A stretch of 64,000 nucleotides of DNA, taken from contig NZ_VFAC01000018.1 of assembly GCF_007644105.1 (NCBI RefSeq), positions 19,822 to 83,821 of the forward strand, read 5' to 3'. Origin of the DNA: Elioraea rosea (GTDB taxonomy: Bacteria > Pseudomonadota > Alphaproteobacteria > Acetobacterales > Acetobacteraceae). Each line of letters begins with the position of its first letter. Position 1 is the stretch's first letter. Shown here one piece after another: positions 42,630 through 51,438 of the stretch. A program made the translations under genes and the position numbers. The notes beneath the pieces are model-generated. The model saw only the letters and a program-made list of their open reading frames with translations. It had not been told where the DNA came from and made no database searches.

Positions 42630-43928
42630 CTATCCGCGCCCCATCAGCGCATTCGGCAGGGCAGTGACGATCGGGGGGTAGAGGGTGATCGCGGCGAGTA
42701 CCACGAGCATCGCGAGGATCAGCGGCGCGCCTTCGACGGCGAAACGCGTCAGCTTCACGCCGAGGATGCCGCAGGCGGTGTACATCATCGTCCCGACCGG
42801 CGGCGTCACCCCGCCGATGGTGAGGTTGACCACCAGCACCAGCCCGAAATGCACCGGGTCGATGCCGAGCCGTGCGGCAACGGGCACGAGGATCGGCGCA
42901 AGAAGGATCAGCGCCGCCGTTCCCTCGATCAGCATGCCGACGAACAGCAGAAGCAGGTTCACGAGCAGAAGCAGGACGAGCGGATCCCCCGTCGCCGCGG
43001 CGAGCACGGTGGCGAGCCGCGGCGGGATGCGCTCCCACGCCATGTAGAAGCCGAAGCTTCCCGCGGCACAGATGATGAGCATCACCGTCGCGGTGGCGAG
43101 CACGCTTTCGGTGAGGATCTCCGGCAGGTCCGACAGGCGAAGCTCGCGATGGGCGAAGAAGCCGACGAGAAGGGCATACACCACCGTCATCGCGCCGGCC
43201 TCCGTCGGCGTGAAGATGCCGTAGCGTATGCCGACGAGGATGTAGACCGGGATGGTCAGCGCCCAGGCCGCCTCGCGGAACGCCACCCCGAGCGCGGGCA
43301 GGCCTGCGAAATGCTCGCGCGCAGGCTTGAAGCCGCGCCGGCGGGACACCGCCCAGGTCGCACCCATCAGCGCCGCGCACAGCAACAGGCCCGGAACGAC
43401 GCCGCCGAGGAAGAGGCGTCCGACCGAGACATCGGCGAGGAACCCGTACACGACGAGCCCGATGCCCGGGGGGATGATCGGCGTGATCACCGCGGCGCAG
43501 GCGATCACGGCCGCGCTGAACCCCGGCGCATAGCCGCGGCGGATCATCTCCGGCCCGAGCATCTTGGCCTGCATCGCGGCCTCGGCGTTGGCGGAGGCGG
43601 AGAGCCCGCCCATCAGCGTCGCGAGCACGATGTTCGCCTGGGCGAGCCCGCCCACCGTGTGGCCCACGAGCGCATCGGCGAGGTTCATCAGCCGTCGGGT
43701 GATGCCCGCACGGTTCATGATCGCGCCCGCGAGGATGAAGAAGGGCACGGCGAGAAGCGGGAAGCTGTCGGTCGCGGCGACGATCCGTTGCGCGAAGATC
43801 TCGAGCGGAAGCCCCTCGGCAGAGACGAAGAAGGCGAGCGCTGCGATGCCCATCGCGAAGGCCACGGGGACGTTCAGCGCGAAGAGGCCGAGCATCACCC
43901 AGATGGGCCAGAGGGTGAGGCCGCTCAA
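42630..43928 (-). CDS. TRAP transporter large permease (DctM type)
   Basis: Integral membrane subunit of 432 residues with about a dozen hydrophobic segments. Family hallmarks are LAVPFFILAGAIMNRAGI, MGGLSASANAEAAM, CAAVITPIIPPGIGLVVYG and NLTIGGVTPPVGTMMY. The start is TTG at 43928, overlapping the small-permease stop as TTGA; no better start is present. It couples substrate uptake to a sodium or proton gradient together with the small permease and the receptor. Confidence 0.92.
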   Translation of the reverse strand: MSGLTLWPIWVMLGLFALNVPVAFAMGIAALAFFVSAEGLPLEIFAQRIVAATDSFPLLAVPFFILAGAIMNRAGITRRLMNLADALVGHTVGGLAQANIVLATLMGGLSASANAEAAMQAKMLGPEMIRRGYAPGFSAAVIACAAVITPIIPPGIGLVVYGFLADVSVGRLFLGGVVPGLLLCAALMGATWAVSRRRGFKPAREHFAGLPALGVAFREAAWALTIPVYILVGIRYGIFTPTEAGAMTVVYALLVGFFAHRELRLSDLPEILTESVLATATVMLIICAAGSFGFYMAWERIPPRLATVLAAATGDPLVLLLLVNLLLLFVGMLIEGTAALILLAPILVPVAARLGIDPVHFGLVLVVNLTIGGVTPPVGTMMYTACGILGVKLTRFAVEGAPLILAMLVVLAAITLYPPIVTALPNALMGRG

Positions 43929-44386
43929 CGCATCCTCGGCTCGCGCAGCATCCGTTCGGCCATGCGCACCGCCATCAGGGCGAAGCCGGTCGCGGGCGCG
44001 AGATAGAGCACCGCGAGCGGCAGGCGAAGCACGGCGGAGGGGTTGTCGGTATTGGCCAGGCTGAACTCGAAGGCGAGGACGGAAGCAACCGCGCAGAACC
44101 CGATGCTCGCGAGCCGCGCGCCGGCATTGATCGTTGCCTGAACCGCCGCAGGCAGGGCTGCGGTGAGCATGTCGATCGCCACGTGGCCGGACCGTTTCGC
44201 GACTGCAGCGGCACCGACGAACACGCACCAGGCGAAGCCGATCGCCGCCACCTCGCCCGTCCACGCCGCCGGCTGGGCGGTGACGTAGCGCGTGATCACG
44301 CCCCAGCAGACGGCGAGAACGACGACGACCATCGCCGCGCCGGCGACGATCTCCTCCGCCTGCGCCGCGAGGCGACGCAGGATCAC
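43925..44386 (-). CDS. TRAP transporter small permease (DctQ type)
   Basis: Protein of 153 residues with four predicted membrane helices and typical DctQ features (VCWGVITRYVT, then AAVAKRSGHVAIDML). The GTG start at 44386 overlaps the receptor stop as GTGA, so all three TRAP genes are coupled by 4-base overlaps. Confidence 0.9.
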   Translation of the reverse strand: MILRRLAAQAEEIVAGAAMVVVVLAVCWGVITRYVTAQPAAWTGEVAAIGFAWCVFVGAAAVAKRSGHVAIDMLTAALPAAVQATINAGARLASIGFCAVASVLAFEFSLANTDNPSAVLRLPLAVLYLAPATGFALMAVRMAERMLREPRMR

Positions 44387-45366
44387 GAGGCGAGGATGCG
44401 CGAGACCGTCTGATGCAGGTTCGGCGTCCAGCGCGGGAAGGCCGAGTAGGCGGGAACGGTGGCGCGCTGGAACGCGGCAAGGTCGACATCGGTGACGATC
44501 GTCGCGCCCGCGCCCTTGAAGCGGGCGATGAAATCCTCCTCCATTGCGTTGGTCAGCCGTGTCTGCTCCTCGCCGCCCTTGGCACCTTCCTCCAGCAGAA
44601 GCTCCTGTACGTCCTTCGGCAGGCGGTTGAAGTAGCCGTTGTTGATCGGCCAGGTCGTCGTCGCAATGAAGTGCGCCGTCGTCGAGATGACCTTCTTGAC
44701 CTCATGCAATCTCGCGCCCCAGAGGCTGCCATAGGGCGCCTCGGCCGCCTGCACAACGCCCTGGCTGAGCGCGTTGTACACCTCGCTCCACTGCACCGTG
44801 GTTGGCCGCGCCCCCATGGCCTTGAAGGTCTCGAGCCACATCGTGTTCGGCGGCACGCGCACGGTCATCCCCGCGATGTCGGCCGGCGTGCGCACGGGCT
44901 TGTCGGCGATCACGTGGCGGGCGCCGAAGAACGCGCCGGCCATGATGAGCCGGAAGCCCGATTGCTGGATGCGCCGGTCGAGGTCCTTGTACCAGTCGGA
45001 GGCGAAGAGCTTGGCGAACTGGTCGTGCCGCTGCACGAGATAGGGCCCGTTGATGATGCCGGCGTCGGGAACGAAATCGGCGAGGTAGCCGAAATCTGTC
45101 ACGTTCATCACGTTCGCGCCCGAGCGGATCATCTCGTTCACGTCCTTGCCCGAGCCGAGCTGTTCGCCCGGGAACACCTCGATGCGCACGCGCCCATTGC
45201 TTCGCTCGAGCACGTTCTTGGCGAAGAACAGGGCGGCGAGGTGCGCGGGCTCGGTCGTCGAGAGGCTGTGCGCCATGCGGATGTTGACGGCACCCTGGCC
45301 GCGCACATGGGCGGGCATGGCGAGCGTTGCGGCCGAAGCAGCCAGAATCGTTCTGCGGCGGATCAT
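44383..45366 (-). CDS. TRAP transporter receptor (DctP type)
   Basis: Periplasmic solute-binding protein of 327 residues. The leader (MIRRRTILAASAATLAMPAH) is followed by the DctP pattern: FPGEQLGSGKDVNEMIRSG, FGARHVIADKPVRTPADIAG and MTVRVPPNTMWLETFKAMGA, the last carrying the Arg that usually clamps a carboxylate. A GTG one codon earlier is an alternative start. The ligand is probably an organic acid. The PhyH gene lies 30 bases upstream on the same strand. Confidence 0.92.
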   Translation of the reverse strand: MIRRRTILAASAATLAMPAHVRGQGAVNIRMAHSLSTTEPAHLAALFFAKNVLERSNGRVRIEVFPGEQLGSGKDVNEMIRSGANVMNVTDFGYLADFVPDAGIINGPYLVQRHDQFAKLFASDWYKDLDRRIQQSGFRLIMAGAFFGARHVIADKPVRTPADIAGMTVRVPPNTMWLETFKAMGARPTTVQWSEVYNALSQGVVQAAEAPYGSLWGARLHEVKKVISTTAHFIATTTWPINNGYFNRLPKDVQELLLEEGAKGGEEQTRLTNAMEEDFIARFKGAGATIVTDVDLAAFQRATVPAYSAFPRWTPNLHQTVSRILAS

Positions 45367-45396
45367 CACGCGGGTTCTCCCTTCCCTTGGTCGCCG

Positions 45397-46242
45397 TCAC
45401 ATCGCCGTCGCGGCGAGCTTCCCCTTGCCGTCCGCGCCGCGATAGAGCGTGGCGAGCTGCCGGTCGAGCACGGCGGCGTGGTGTGCAACGGCGTCCGGGT
45501 GCATGTCGGAAAGCGGTGCCTTCTCGTGCTCCCAGTGGCCCGTATCGTCGCTGCCGCGCACGAGGGTGGCACTTCCCTTGCCGCCGTCGAGCTGGTGCAC
45601 GTGCGTCGGCACGTAGCGGATCGCGAGCCCGATGCGCGGGTGGTTCGCCCGGTTCGGCGGCGAGCCGTGGAAGATCAGGACGTGGTGCAGGCTCATCTGG
45701 CCTGGCGCCAGCACCAGGTCGGTCGCCTCGTTCTCGTCGACCGTGACAGCGATCTCCTGGCCGCGGCTCAGCATGTTGGTGTCGGCGAAGGTGTCGGTGT
45801 GCGGAACCTGCGACGTGTGGGTGCCGGCGATGACGCGCATGCAGCCGCTCTCCGGCGTCGAGGGCGTGAGCGCGACCCAGGCCGTCACGACATCGGCGCT
45901 CGAGAGGCCCCAGTAGGTGCCGTCCTGGTGCCAGGATACGAAGGCCGGGTCGCCCGCACGCTTGGTGAAGAACTGGCTTCCCCAGCAGAGGATGTTCGGC
46001 CCGATCACGCTCTCGACCGCATCGAGGATGCGGGGATGGCGGATCAGCGCATCGATCCAGGGGAAGAGCAGGTTGGGCTTCTGGTTGTTCCGCCCGTCGA
46101 GCCTGCCGCCGACCATCGCCTCAGTCGCATCGAGCTTCGCGCGGGCCTCCGCGACCTCGGCCTCGCTCAGCGCAGGGAGCGGGAACAGGTAGCCGTTCTC
46201 GGCGTAGAACGCCGCCTGTGCGGCCGTGAGCGACCCGGTCAT
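45397..46242 (-). CDS. Phytanoyl-CoA dioxygenase (PhyH) family protein
   Basis: Non-haem iron, 2-oxoglutarate-dependent oxygenase of 281 residues. The facial triad is visible: His105 and Asp107 in WHQDGTYWG and the distal His192 in IFHGSPPN; Arg203 (HPRIGLAIR) would bind 2-oxoglutarate. Proteins of this kind hydroxylate acyl chains, betaines, ectoine or phosphonate-like compounds. Standing first in the transcript with the TRAP transporter, it may act on the imported substrate (inference). Confidence 0.88.
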   Translation of the reverse strand: MTGSLTAAQAAFYAENGYLFPLPALSEAEVAEARAKLDATEAMVGGRLDGRNNQKPNLLFPWIDALIRHPRILDAVESVIGPNILCWGSQFFTKRAGDPAFVSWHQDGTYWGLSSADVVTAWVALTPSTPESGCMRVIAGTHTSQVPHTDTFADTNMLSRGQEIAVTVDENEATDLVLAPGQMSLHHVLIFHGSPPNRANHPRIGLAIRYVPTHVHQLDGGKGSATLVRGSDDTGHWEHEKAPLSDMHPDAVAHHAAVLDRQLATLYRGADGKGKLAATAM

Positions 46243-46352
46243 GGCATCCCTCCCTCCGGCCGTCGTTGCGCGGCCGTGGCAGGATCATCGCGGTGAAGGC
46301 AGCGCCAGCGCAAGCCCCTTGCCGCGCGGCGCCTGTGGTTTCCTCGGACCCG

Positions 46353-46907
46353 CTAGCCGTCGCGTTCCGCCGCGCGGCGCTCGATCGCGCGGGCGGCGCG
46401 CGCGGCAAGGCGGTTGGCCTCGGCCGCCACCTCGTCGCCCCAGGCGGCGCGGAGTTCCGCCTGCTTCTGCTCGAGCAGCTTCATCGTCGCCGCCGCCTTC
46501 GCCTCGAGCACGAGAAGCACGCCATAGGGGATGGTGCGGGCAAGCGCGAAACCGAAGGCCGCCGCACTGTAGGCAAGCAGTAACGTTCCGGGGTCGCCAA
46601 GCACGGCGGCGAGGCCGCGCATGTCGTGGCCGCCGAGCCAGAGCGTCTTCAGCGCGGGAAGGAGGCCTGCGAGGTTGAGGCAGAGAACGGGCCGGGCCGT
46701 CGTCTTGTCGGGGTGCGCATCGGTGACGAAGGAGGCCGCTGCCGGAAGCAGGCCGATGACGAGAAGTATGCCCGTCGGCAGCGCGACGCCGAGCGCGATG
46801 CCCGTGCCGAGCCCGAGCGTCCACACCGCGAGCCTGGCCCCGCGGCCCGATTTTCGCTTGCCCTGCCCCGCCGGCTGGCCCTGCGCCTTCGCTGCCGCCT
46901 CCGCCAT
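46353..46907 (-). CDS. Conserved-looking hypothetical membrane protein
   Basis: Protein of 184 residues with two or three hydrophobic segments (LAVWTLGLGTGIALGVALP; ILLVIGLLPAAASFV; TLLLAYSAAAFGFALAR) and a charged helical C-terminus (LLEQKQAELRAAWGDEVAAE). It starts 3 bases after the pseudokinase stop, so the two are probably made and act together at the membrane. Function unknown. Confidence 0.7.
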   Translation of the reverse strand: MAEAAAKAQGQPAGQGKRKSGRGARLAVWTLGLGTGIALGVALPTGILLVIGLLPAAASFVTDAHPDKTTARPVLCLNLAGLLPALKTLWLGGHDMRGLAAVLGDPGTLLLAYSAAAFGFALARTIPYGVLLVLEAKAAATMKLLEQKQAELRAAWGDEVAAEANRLAARAARAIERRAAERDG

Positions 46908-46910
46908 CGC

Positions 46911-48923
46911 TCAGCTCCCCGCCAGAAGCAGCACGGTGCCGCCGAGCAGGCACAGCGCGACGGCCTGCGCGCTGAGGCCACCGACGCGGGCGGCCTCTGC
47001 CTGGCGCAGCGGCGCCTCGGCGCGGAGCGCGATGCCGGCGGCGGCGGCGCGCGCGAAGGTGGCGGCGGCCTCGGCGAATCCCCCCCGGTCCTCCGCGCGG
47101 GCGAACTGGTCGTCGAGCACCTCGAGCAGGAGCGCGAAATCTCCGGAGGCAGCGGCCTCGGGCAGGCGCTTGCCGATCGTTTCGCGAAGCGTCTTGTTGT
47201 GCCAGGTCTCGACGGCTGGCGCGGCGAGCGCTGCGACCCATTTCGCGAGCGCCGGAAGCTTCAGCCCGCGCTGCAGCCTCTGCAGCCGCGCGAACACGGC
47301 AACGCTTGCGAGCCCTGCCTCGTCCGGCCGCCCCATGTCGCCGGCGGTGGCGAGAAGCGTGTCGAGCTGGCCCTCCATGCTCGCGGCGACAAAGCCGGCG
47401 ATGTGCCGATCGATCGGGCTCTGTGCGCCGCCGCCCGGGGGCGAGGCCGCGGCCGCTGTCTCCAGCGCGGCGAGAAGCTCCGGCAGCGTCGTGACGCCCG
47501 CCTTGCGCACGAGCGGCGAGAGGCACGGAAGGCCGGGGTTGAGCTGGTAGAGGAGCCGCTCGCGACCGGCACCGAGCACGCGTGCGCGCGACTGCGCCCG
47601 CGCGGCGCGGCCGAGCTTGTCGAGATCGATCATGTCCGCGCGCTCGGGGTGCTCGTTCGCCCAGCGGCTGATGGCCTGCGCCTCGATCATGTCGGCGAGG
47701 TCGCGCTGCCGCTCGGCCGAGGGCGCCGGCGCGGCATGGGCTTCGGCGAGCATGGCGCCGAGCCCGTCCGGCATCATCGCCACGCCGCGCCACCAGAGCG
47801 GCCCTGCCGGGTCGATCGCCGAGAGGGTGCGGGAGAGCATCAAGTCGCCCTCCGCCTCGCCGGCGATGGGGTCGGCAGAGACGATCTCGCCCACGCGGTT
47901 GACGAGCCCCTGGTCGCCGAGCGCGCGGTCGAGCCAGGCGAGAAGCGCGGGCGAGCGGATGGCGCGAACGCCTTCCTGCCAGCGCGACGCCATGGCAAAG
48001 GCGAGGCTCCGGGCATCGAGGATCGGTTCGCCGGCGAAATCGAACGGACGCGTCGCCTTGCGCACCGGCCGCGCCGTCTGCGGCCGCGCCCGCGCGCCGC
48101 CGGGCCAGGAGGCGATCTCGTCGAGGTTCGGGCGGTAGGCGGGGTCCTCCGCAAGCAGGCCGCGCAGCATGGTCGCGAGCGAGGCGGGAAGCCGGGCATT
48201 GCCGACGAGGGCGGCGAGGCTGCCGCGTTCGAGCCGGAGCTTCAGCCCGGCGCGCTCATCGAGCCCGGCAAGCGGCCACTGTCCGGTGGCAAGCGCGAGA
48301 AGCGTGACGCCGAGGGCATAGAGGTCATCCTCGATGCTTCCCTCGCCTCGGCCAGCGGGCGTGCACATCGCCATCGAGGCCGGCTCGAAGGCGGCGGGCT
48401 GGGCGAAGCCGGGCGGCAGGGCGAAGGCCTCGCCGAGCGTGACCGGGCCACCATTGGTGCCTCGGAACAGGTTGTCGGGCCGCACGCCGCGATGGGTGAT
48501 GCCGAAATCGGCAAGTGCGGCGAGGGTGCGCGCGACGGGCTTGGCGACGTTCTGGATCAGGTCGGTCTCGCCGAGCGGGCTGCGCCGTTCGCCCGGCGTC
48601 ATCAGCGGCGGCCCGGGCGGAAGCGGGTAGATCAGGAAGCGTGACGGCGCCTCCTCACCCGCAGGCGCCGTGCCCTGACCGATCGGCATCAGCAGGTTCG
48701 GGATGACATCCGGTTCGGGAAGGCGGCCCATGACGCGGATGCGCGGCGGGTGATGCGCGCGGCATCGCACGGCGAAGCCGAGGCTCGCCTCGCCCTTCGC
48801 GGCGCGCGCGGGAAAGGCCGCGAGCCCGCCGCCGACGAAGCCCTGGAGCGGCTTCGTGAGGTCGATCGTGAACCCTGCCACCTCGATCTGCTTGGCCGAC
48901 ACGCCGTTCTCTCCGCGCTGCAC
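46911..48923 (-). CDS. Membrane-anchored protein-kinase-like protein (probable pseudokinase)
   Basis: Protein of 670 residues. The N-terminal 280 residues have a kinase C-lobe pattern: THRGVRPDNLF (143-153) at the HRDxKxxN site and IEDDLYALGVTLLALATG (197-214) at the DxxxLG site. The catalytic Asp of HRD is Gly146, and where DFG is expected the sequence reads LGEAF (163-167). No convincing ATP-lysine or Gly loop was found. A long helical region follows, and the last 15-20 residues form a membrane helix (AVALCLLGGTVLLLAGS). It is more likely a regulatory scaffold than an active kinase. It is coupled to the small membrane protein gene downstream. Confidence 0.75.
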   Translation of the reverse strand: MQRGENGVSAKQIEVAGFTIDLTKPLQGFVGGGLAAFPARAAKGEASLGFAVRCRAHHPPRIRVMGRLPEPDVIPNLLMPIGQGTAPAGEEAPSRFLIYPLPPGPPLMTPGERRSPLGETDLIQNVAKPVARTLAALADFGITHRGVRPDNLFRGTNGGPVTLGEAFALPPGFAQPAAFEPASMAMCTPAGRGEGSIEDDLYALGVTLLALATGQWPLAGLDERAGLKLRLERGSLAALVGNARLPASLATMLRGLLAEDPAYRPNLDEIASWPGGARARPQTARPVRKATRPFDFAGEPILDARSLAFAMASRWQEGVRAIRSPALLAWLDRALGDQGLVNRVGEIVSADPIAGEAEGDLMLSRTLSAIDPAGPLWWRGVAMMPDGLGAMLAEAHAAPAPSAERQRDLADMIEAQAISRWANEHPERADMIDLDKLGRAARAQSRARVLGAGRERLLYQLNPGLPCLSPLVRKAGVTTLPELLAALETAAAASPPGGGAQSPIDRHIAGFVAASMEGQLDTLLATAGDMGRPDEAGLASVAVFARLQRLQRGLKLPALAKWVAALAAPAVETWHNKTLRETIGKRLPEAAASGDFALLLEVLDDQFARAEDRGGFAEAAATFARAAAAGIALRAEAPLRQAEAARVGGLSAQAVALCLLGGTVLLLAGS

Positions 48924-48996
48924 GCCGAGGCATGCTGCCGCGTGGGCGGTGAAGAAAGGGTGAACGGCGAGGCGGCACCGGGCGCCTGAGCGCGAA

Positions 48997-50286
48997 CTAT
49001 CCCGCGAAGGGATCCTTCATCAGGATCGTGTCGTCGCGCTCCGGGCTCGTCGAGAGAAGCACCACCGGCGCCTCGACCAGTTCCTCGATCCGGCGGACAT
49101 ACTTGATCGCCTGCGCCGGAAGCTCGGCCCAGCTCCGCGCCCCGCGCGTCGAGCCCGACCATCCCTCCATCGTCTCATAGACGGGCGTGACGGCCGCCTG
49201 CGCGCCGGCGGCGGCGGGGAGATGCTTCACCGTCCTCTCGCCGAGCCGGTAGCCGACGCAAACCTTCAGCTCGGGCAGGCCGTCGAGCACGTCGAGCTTG
49301 GTCAGCGCCAGGCCCTCGATGCCGCCGACCTTCACGGCCTGGCGCACCATGACCGCATCGAACCAGCCGCAGCGTCGGCGCCGGCCGGTGACGGTGCCGA
49401 ACTCGCGGCCGCGGTCACCGAGGAGCTGGCCGGTCGCGTCGTCGAGCTCAGTCGGGAACGGGCCGGAGCCCACGCGCGTCGTGTAGGCCTTAGCGATGCC
49501 GAGAACGGTGCCGATCGCCGAAGGGCCGATGCCAGCACCGGAGGCCGCCGTCGCGGCGACGGTGTTGGAGGAGGTCACGAACGGGTAGGTGCCGTGATCG
49601 ACATCGAGCATCACCGCCTGCGCGCCCTCGAACAGGATGCGCGCGCCGGAGGCCCGGGCGATGTCGAGCCGCTCCCACACAGGCTCTGCGAAGGGCAGGA
49701 GCCGCGGCGCGAGGTCGAGCAGCTCGGCCAGAAGCGCGTCCTTGGTGAAGGTCTCTGCGCCCAGGCCCTGGAGAAGCGTGTTGTGGTGAAGGAGCAGCTC
49801 GTCGAGCTTGGCGGACAGCGTCTCGGGCTCGGCGAGATCGCAAAGGCGGATCGCCCGGCGCGCAACCTTGTCCTCGTAGGCCGGCCCGATGCCGCGCCCC
49901 GTCGTGCCGATCTTGCGCTCGCCGCGCGCGGCCTCGCGGGCGCGGTCGAGCGCGGGGTGGAGCGGCAGGATGAGCGGCACGTTCTCGGCGATGCGGAGAT
50001 TGTCGGGCCCGACGGACAACCCCTGCGCCGTCACCCGCGCGATTTCTGCGAGAAGCGCCTGCGGGTCGAGCACCACGCCATTGCCGATCACGCCGAGCTT
50101 GCCGCGCACCACGCCCGAGGGAAGCAGCGAGAGCTTGTACGTCTCGTTGCCGACGACGAGCGTGTGGCCCGCATTGTGCCCGCCCTGGAAGCGCACGACG
50201 ATCTCGGCGCGGCTCGCCAGCCAGTCGACGACCTTGCCCTTGCCTTCGTCGCCCCACTGGGCGCCGATCACCGCGACATTGGGCAT
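48997..50286 (-). CDS. purA: Adenylosuccinate synthetase
   Basis: Enzyme of 429 residues joining IMP and aspartate with GTP hydrolysis, first step from IMP to AMP. It shows [16 protein letters not shown] (GTP loop and catalytic Asp), [12 protein letters not shown] (catalytic His), [18 protein letters not shown] and the [14 protein letters not shown] loop. Length is normal. It lies 3 bases after hisZ in the serC-serA-hisZ-purA run. Confidence 0.96.
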   Translation of the reverse strand: MPNVAVIGAQWGDEGKGKVVDWLASRAEIVVRFQGGHNAGHTLVVGNETYKLSLLPSGVVRGKLGVIGNGVVLDPQALLAEIARVTAQGLSVGPDNLRIAENVPLILPLHPALDRAREAARGERKIGTTGRGIGPAYEDKVARRAIRLCDLAEPETLSAKLDELLLHHNTLLQGLGAETFTKDALLAELLDLAPRLLPFAEPVWERLDIARASGARILFEGAQAVMLDVDHGTYPFVTSSNTVAATAASGAGIGPSAIGTVLGIAKAYTTRVGSGPFPTELDDATGQLLGDRGREFGTVTGRRRRCGWFDAVMVRQAVKVGGIEGLALTKLDVLDGLPELKVCVGYRLGERTVKHLPAAAGAQAAVTPVYETMEGWSGSTRGARSWAELPAQAIKYVRRIEELVEAPVVLLSTSPERDDTILMKDPFAG

Positions 50287-50289
50287 GCG

Positions 50290-51438
50290 TCAGGATCCTT
50301 CGAGCGGGCCGGAAAGGGGACGGGCATCGCCGTCCTCGGTGGCGAGGTGGGAGCAGGCGAGGCGTCGCGCCTCGGCGGCAGCATCGGCGACGGGGCCGAG
50401 CGCGGCAACCGTCGCGAAGCCCTGCCGGCGCAGGGCAGCCCCCGACGCGGCGAGGGGCACGGGAACGAACACGCGCGGGCGGCGCGGCTTCGGCGGCGCG
50501 GCACGCAGCGCGGCATCGGGATAGAGCGTCACGCCCGTGGCGGGCTCGTCGCCTGCCATGTAGCCGCCGCCGCGGCCGACCTCTTCCGAGAGCGCGGCGC
50601 TGAACACGGTAAAGCCGATGCCGCGGTAGTAGCGGAACCCGCGGAACTCGAGAGGGTCGGCTGTCAGCGCGATGTCTGGCGCGCGGGCGCGGATGGCGGC
50701 GACGGTCCGCGCGAGGCGTTCGGCGAGCGCGCGCGGCTTGGGCGGAAGTGTCGCCGCGGCGAGCGCCTCAAGCGCGCGGTCGGCCGGGCCCGCCGCGTGG
50801 AGCAGTTCGTCGAGCACGTCTGCGAGCGACCCTGCATGGCTCGCGACCTCGGCTGCGTCCTTGCGGTCGAGCGCGTGGCGAAGCGCCTCGTCCTGCTCGG
50901 GCGGAAGCGACAGCGTGGCGAGCAGCGCATCGGCGAGCGTCGGCAGGGTGAGGTCGAAGCTCACGGCGGGAACGCCCATCGCCGCGAGCGCCTCGGCCGC
51001 GACCGCGACGACCTCGGCATCGGCCTCCGGCGTGTCGGCGCCGATCAGCTCGACGCCGGCCTGCGCCATCTGCCGCGCGGGGCGGAGCTCGGAGCCGCGC
51101 ACCCGCAGCACCTGGCCGTTGTAGGAGAGGCGAAGCGGCCGCGGCGCCTGGGCGAGCCGCACCGTGGCGATGCGCGCAACCTGCGGCGTGATGTCGGCGC
51201 GAAGCCCCATCATGCGCTGGCTGACGGGGTCCATCAGCCGGAAGGTTTGCGCGGCGGTGGCCGAGCCGGCCCCGCCGAGCAGGCTGTCCTCGAACTCCAG
51301 AAGCGGCGGCTTCACCCGCTCATAGCCGTGCGCGGCGAAGACGCCGAGCATCGCCTCGATGGCCGCCGCCTCCGTCTCCGCCTCGGGAGGGAGGACGTCG
51401 GAGAACCCGGCAGGAAGCAGCGAGGGATGCGTCGTCAT
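50290..51438 (-). CDS. hisZ: ATP phosphoribosyltransferase regulatory subunit
   Basis: Protein of 382 residues related to histidyl-tRNA synthetase: PAGFSDVLPPEAE at the start, LRADITPQVARIA and YRGIGFTVFS in the core. It is shorter than HisRS and lacks a C-terminal anticodon-binding domain, as expected for HisZ, which activates the short form of HisG in histidine synthesis. The ATG overlaps the serA stop as TGATG. hisG is not in the window. Confidence 0.93.
   Translation of the reverse strand: MTTHPSLLPAGFSDVLPPEAETEAAAIEAMLGVFAAHGYERVKPPLLEFEDSLLGGAGSATAAQTFRLMDPVSQRMMGLRADITPQVARIATVRLAQAPRPLRLSYNGQVLRVRGSELRPARQMAQAGVELIGADTPEADAEVVAVAAEALAAMGVPAVSFDLTLPTLADALLATLSLPPEQDEALRHALDRKDAAEVASHAGSLADVLDELLHAAGPADRALEALAAATLPPKPRALAERLARTVAAIRARAPDIALTADPLEFRGFRYYRGIGFTVFSAALSEEVGRGGGYMAGDEPATGVTLYPDAALRAAPPKPRRPRVFVPVPLAASGAALRRQGFATVAALGPVADAAAEARRLACSHLATEDGDARPLSGPLEGS

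Noticed and set aside
46626..48644. 672-codon plus-strand open frame
   Set aside because: Antisense to the pseudokinase gene; Arg/Gly/Glu-rich with no domain.
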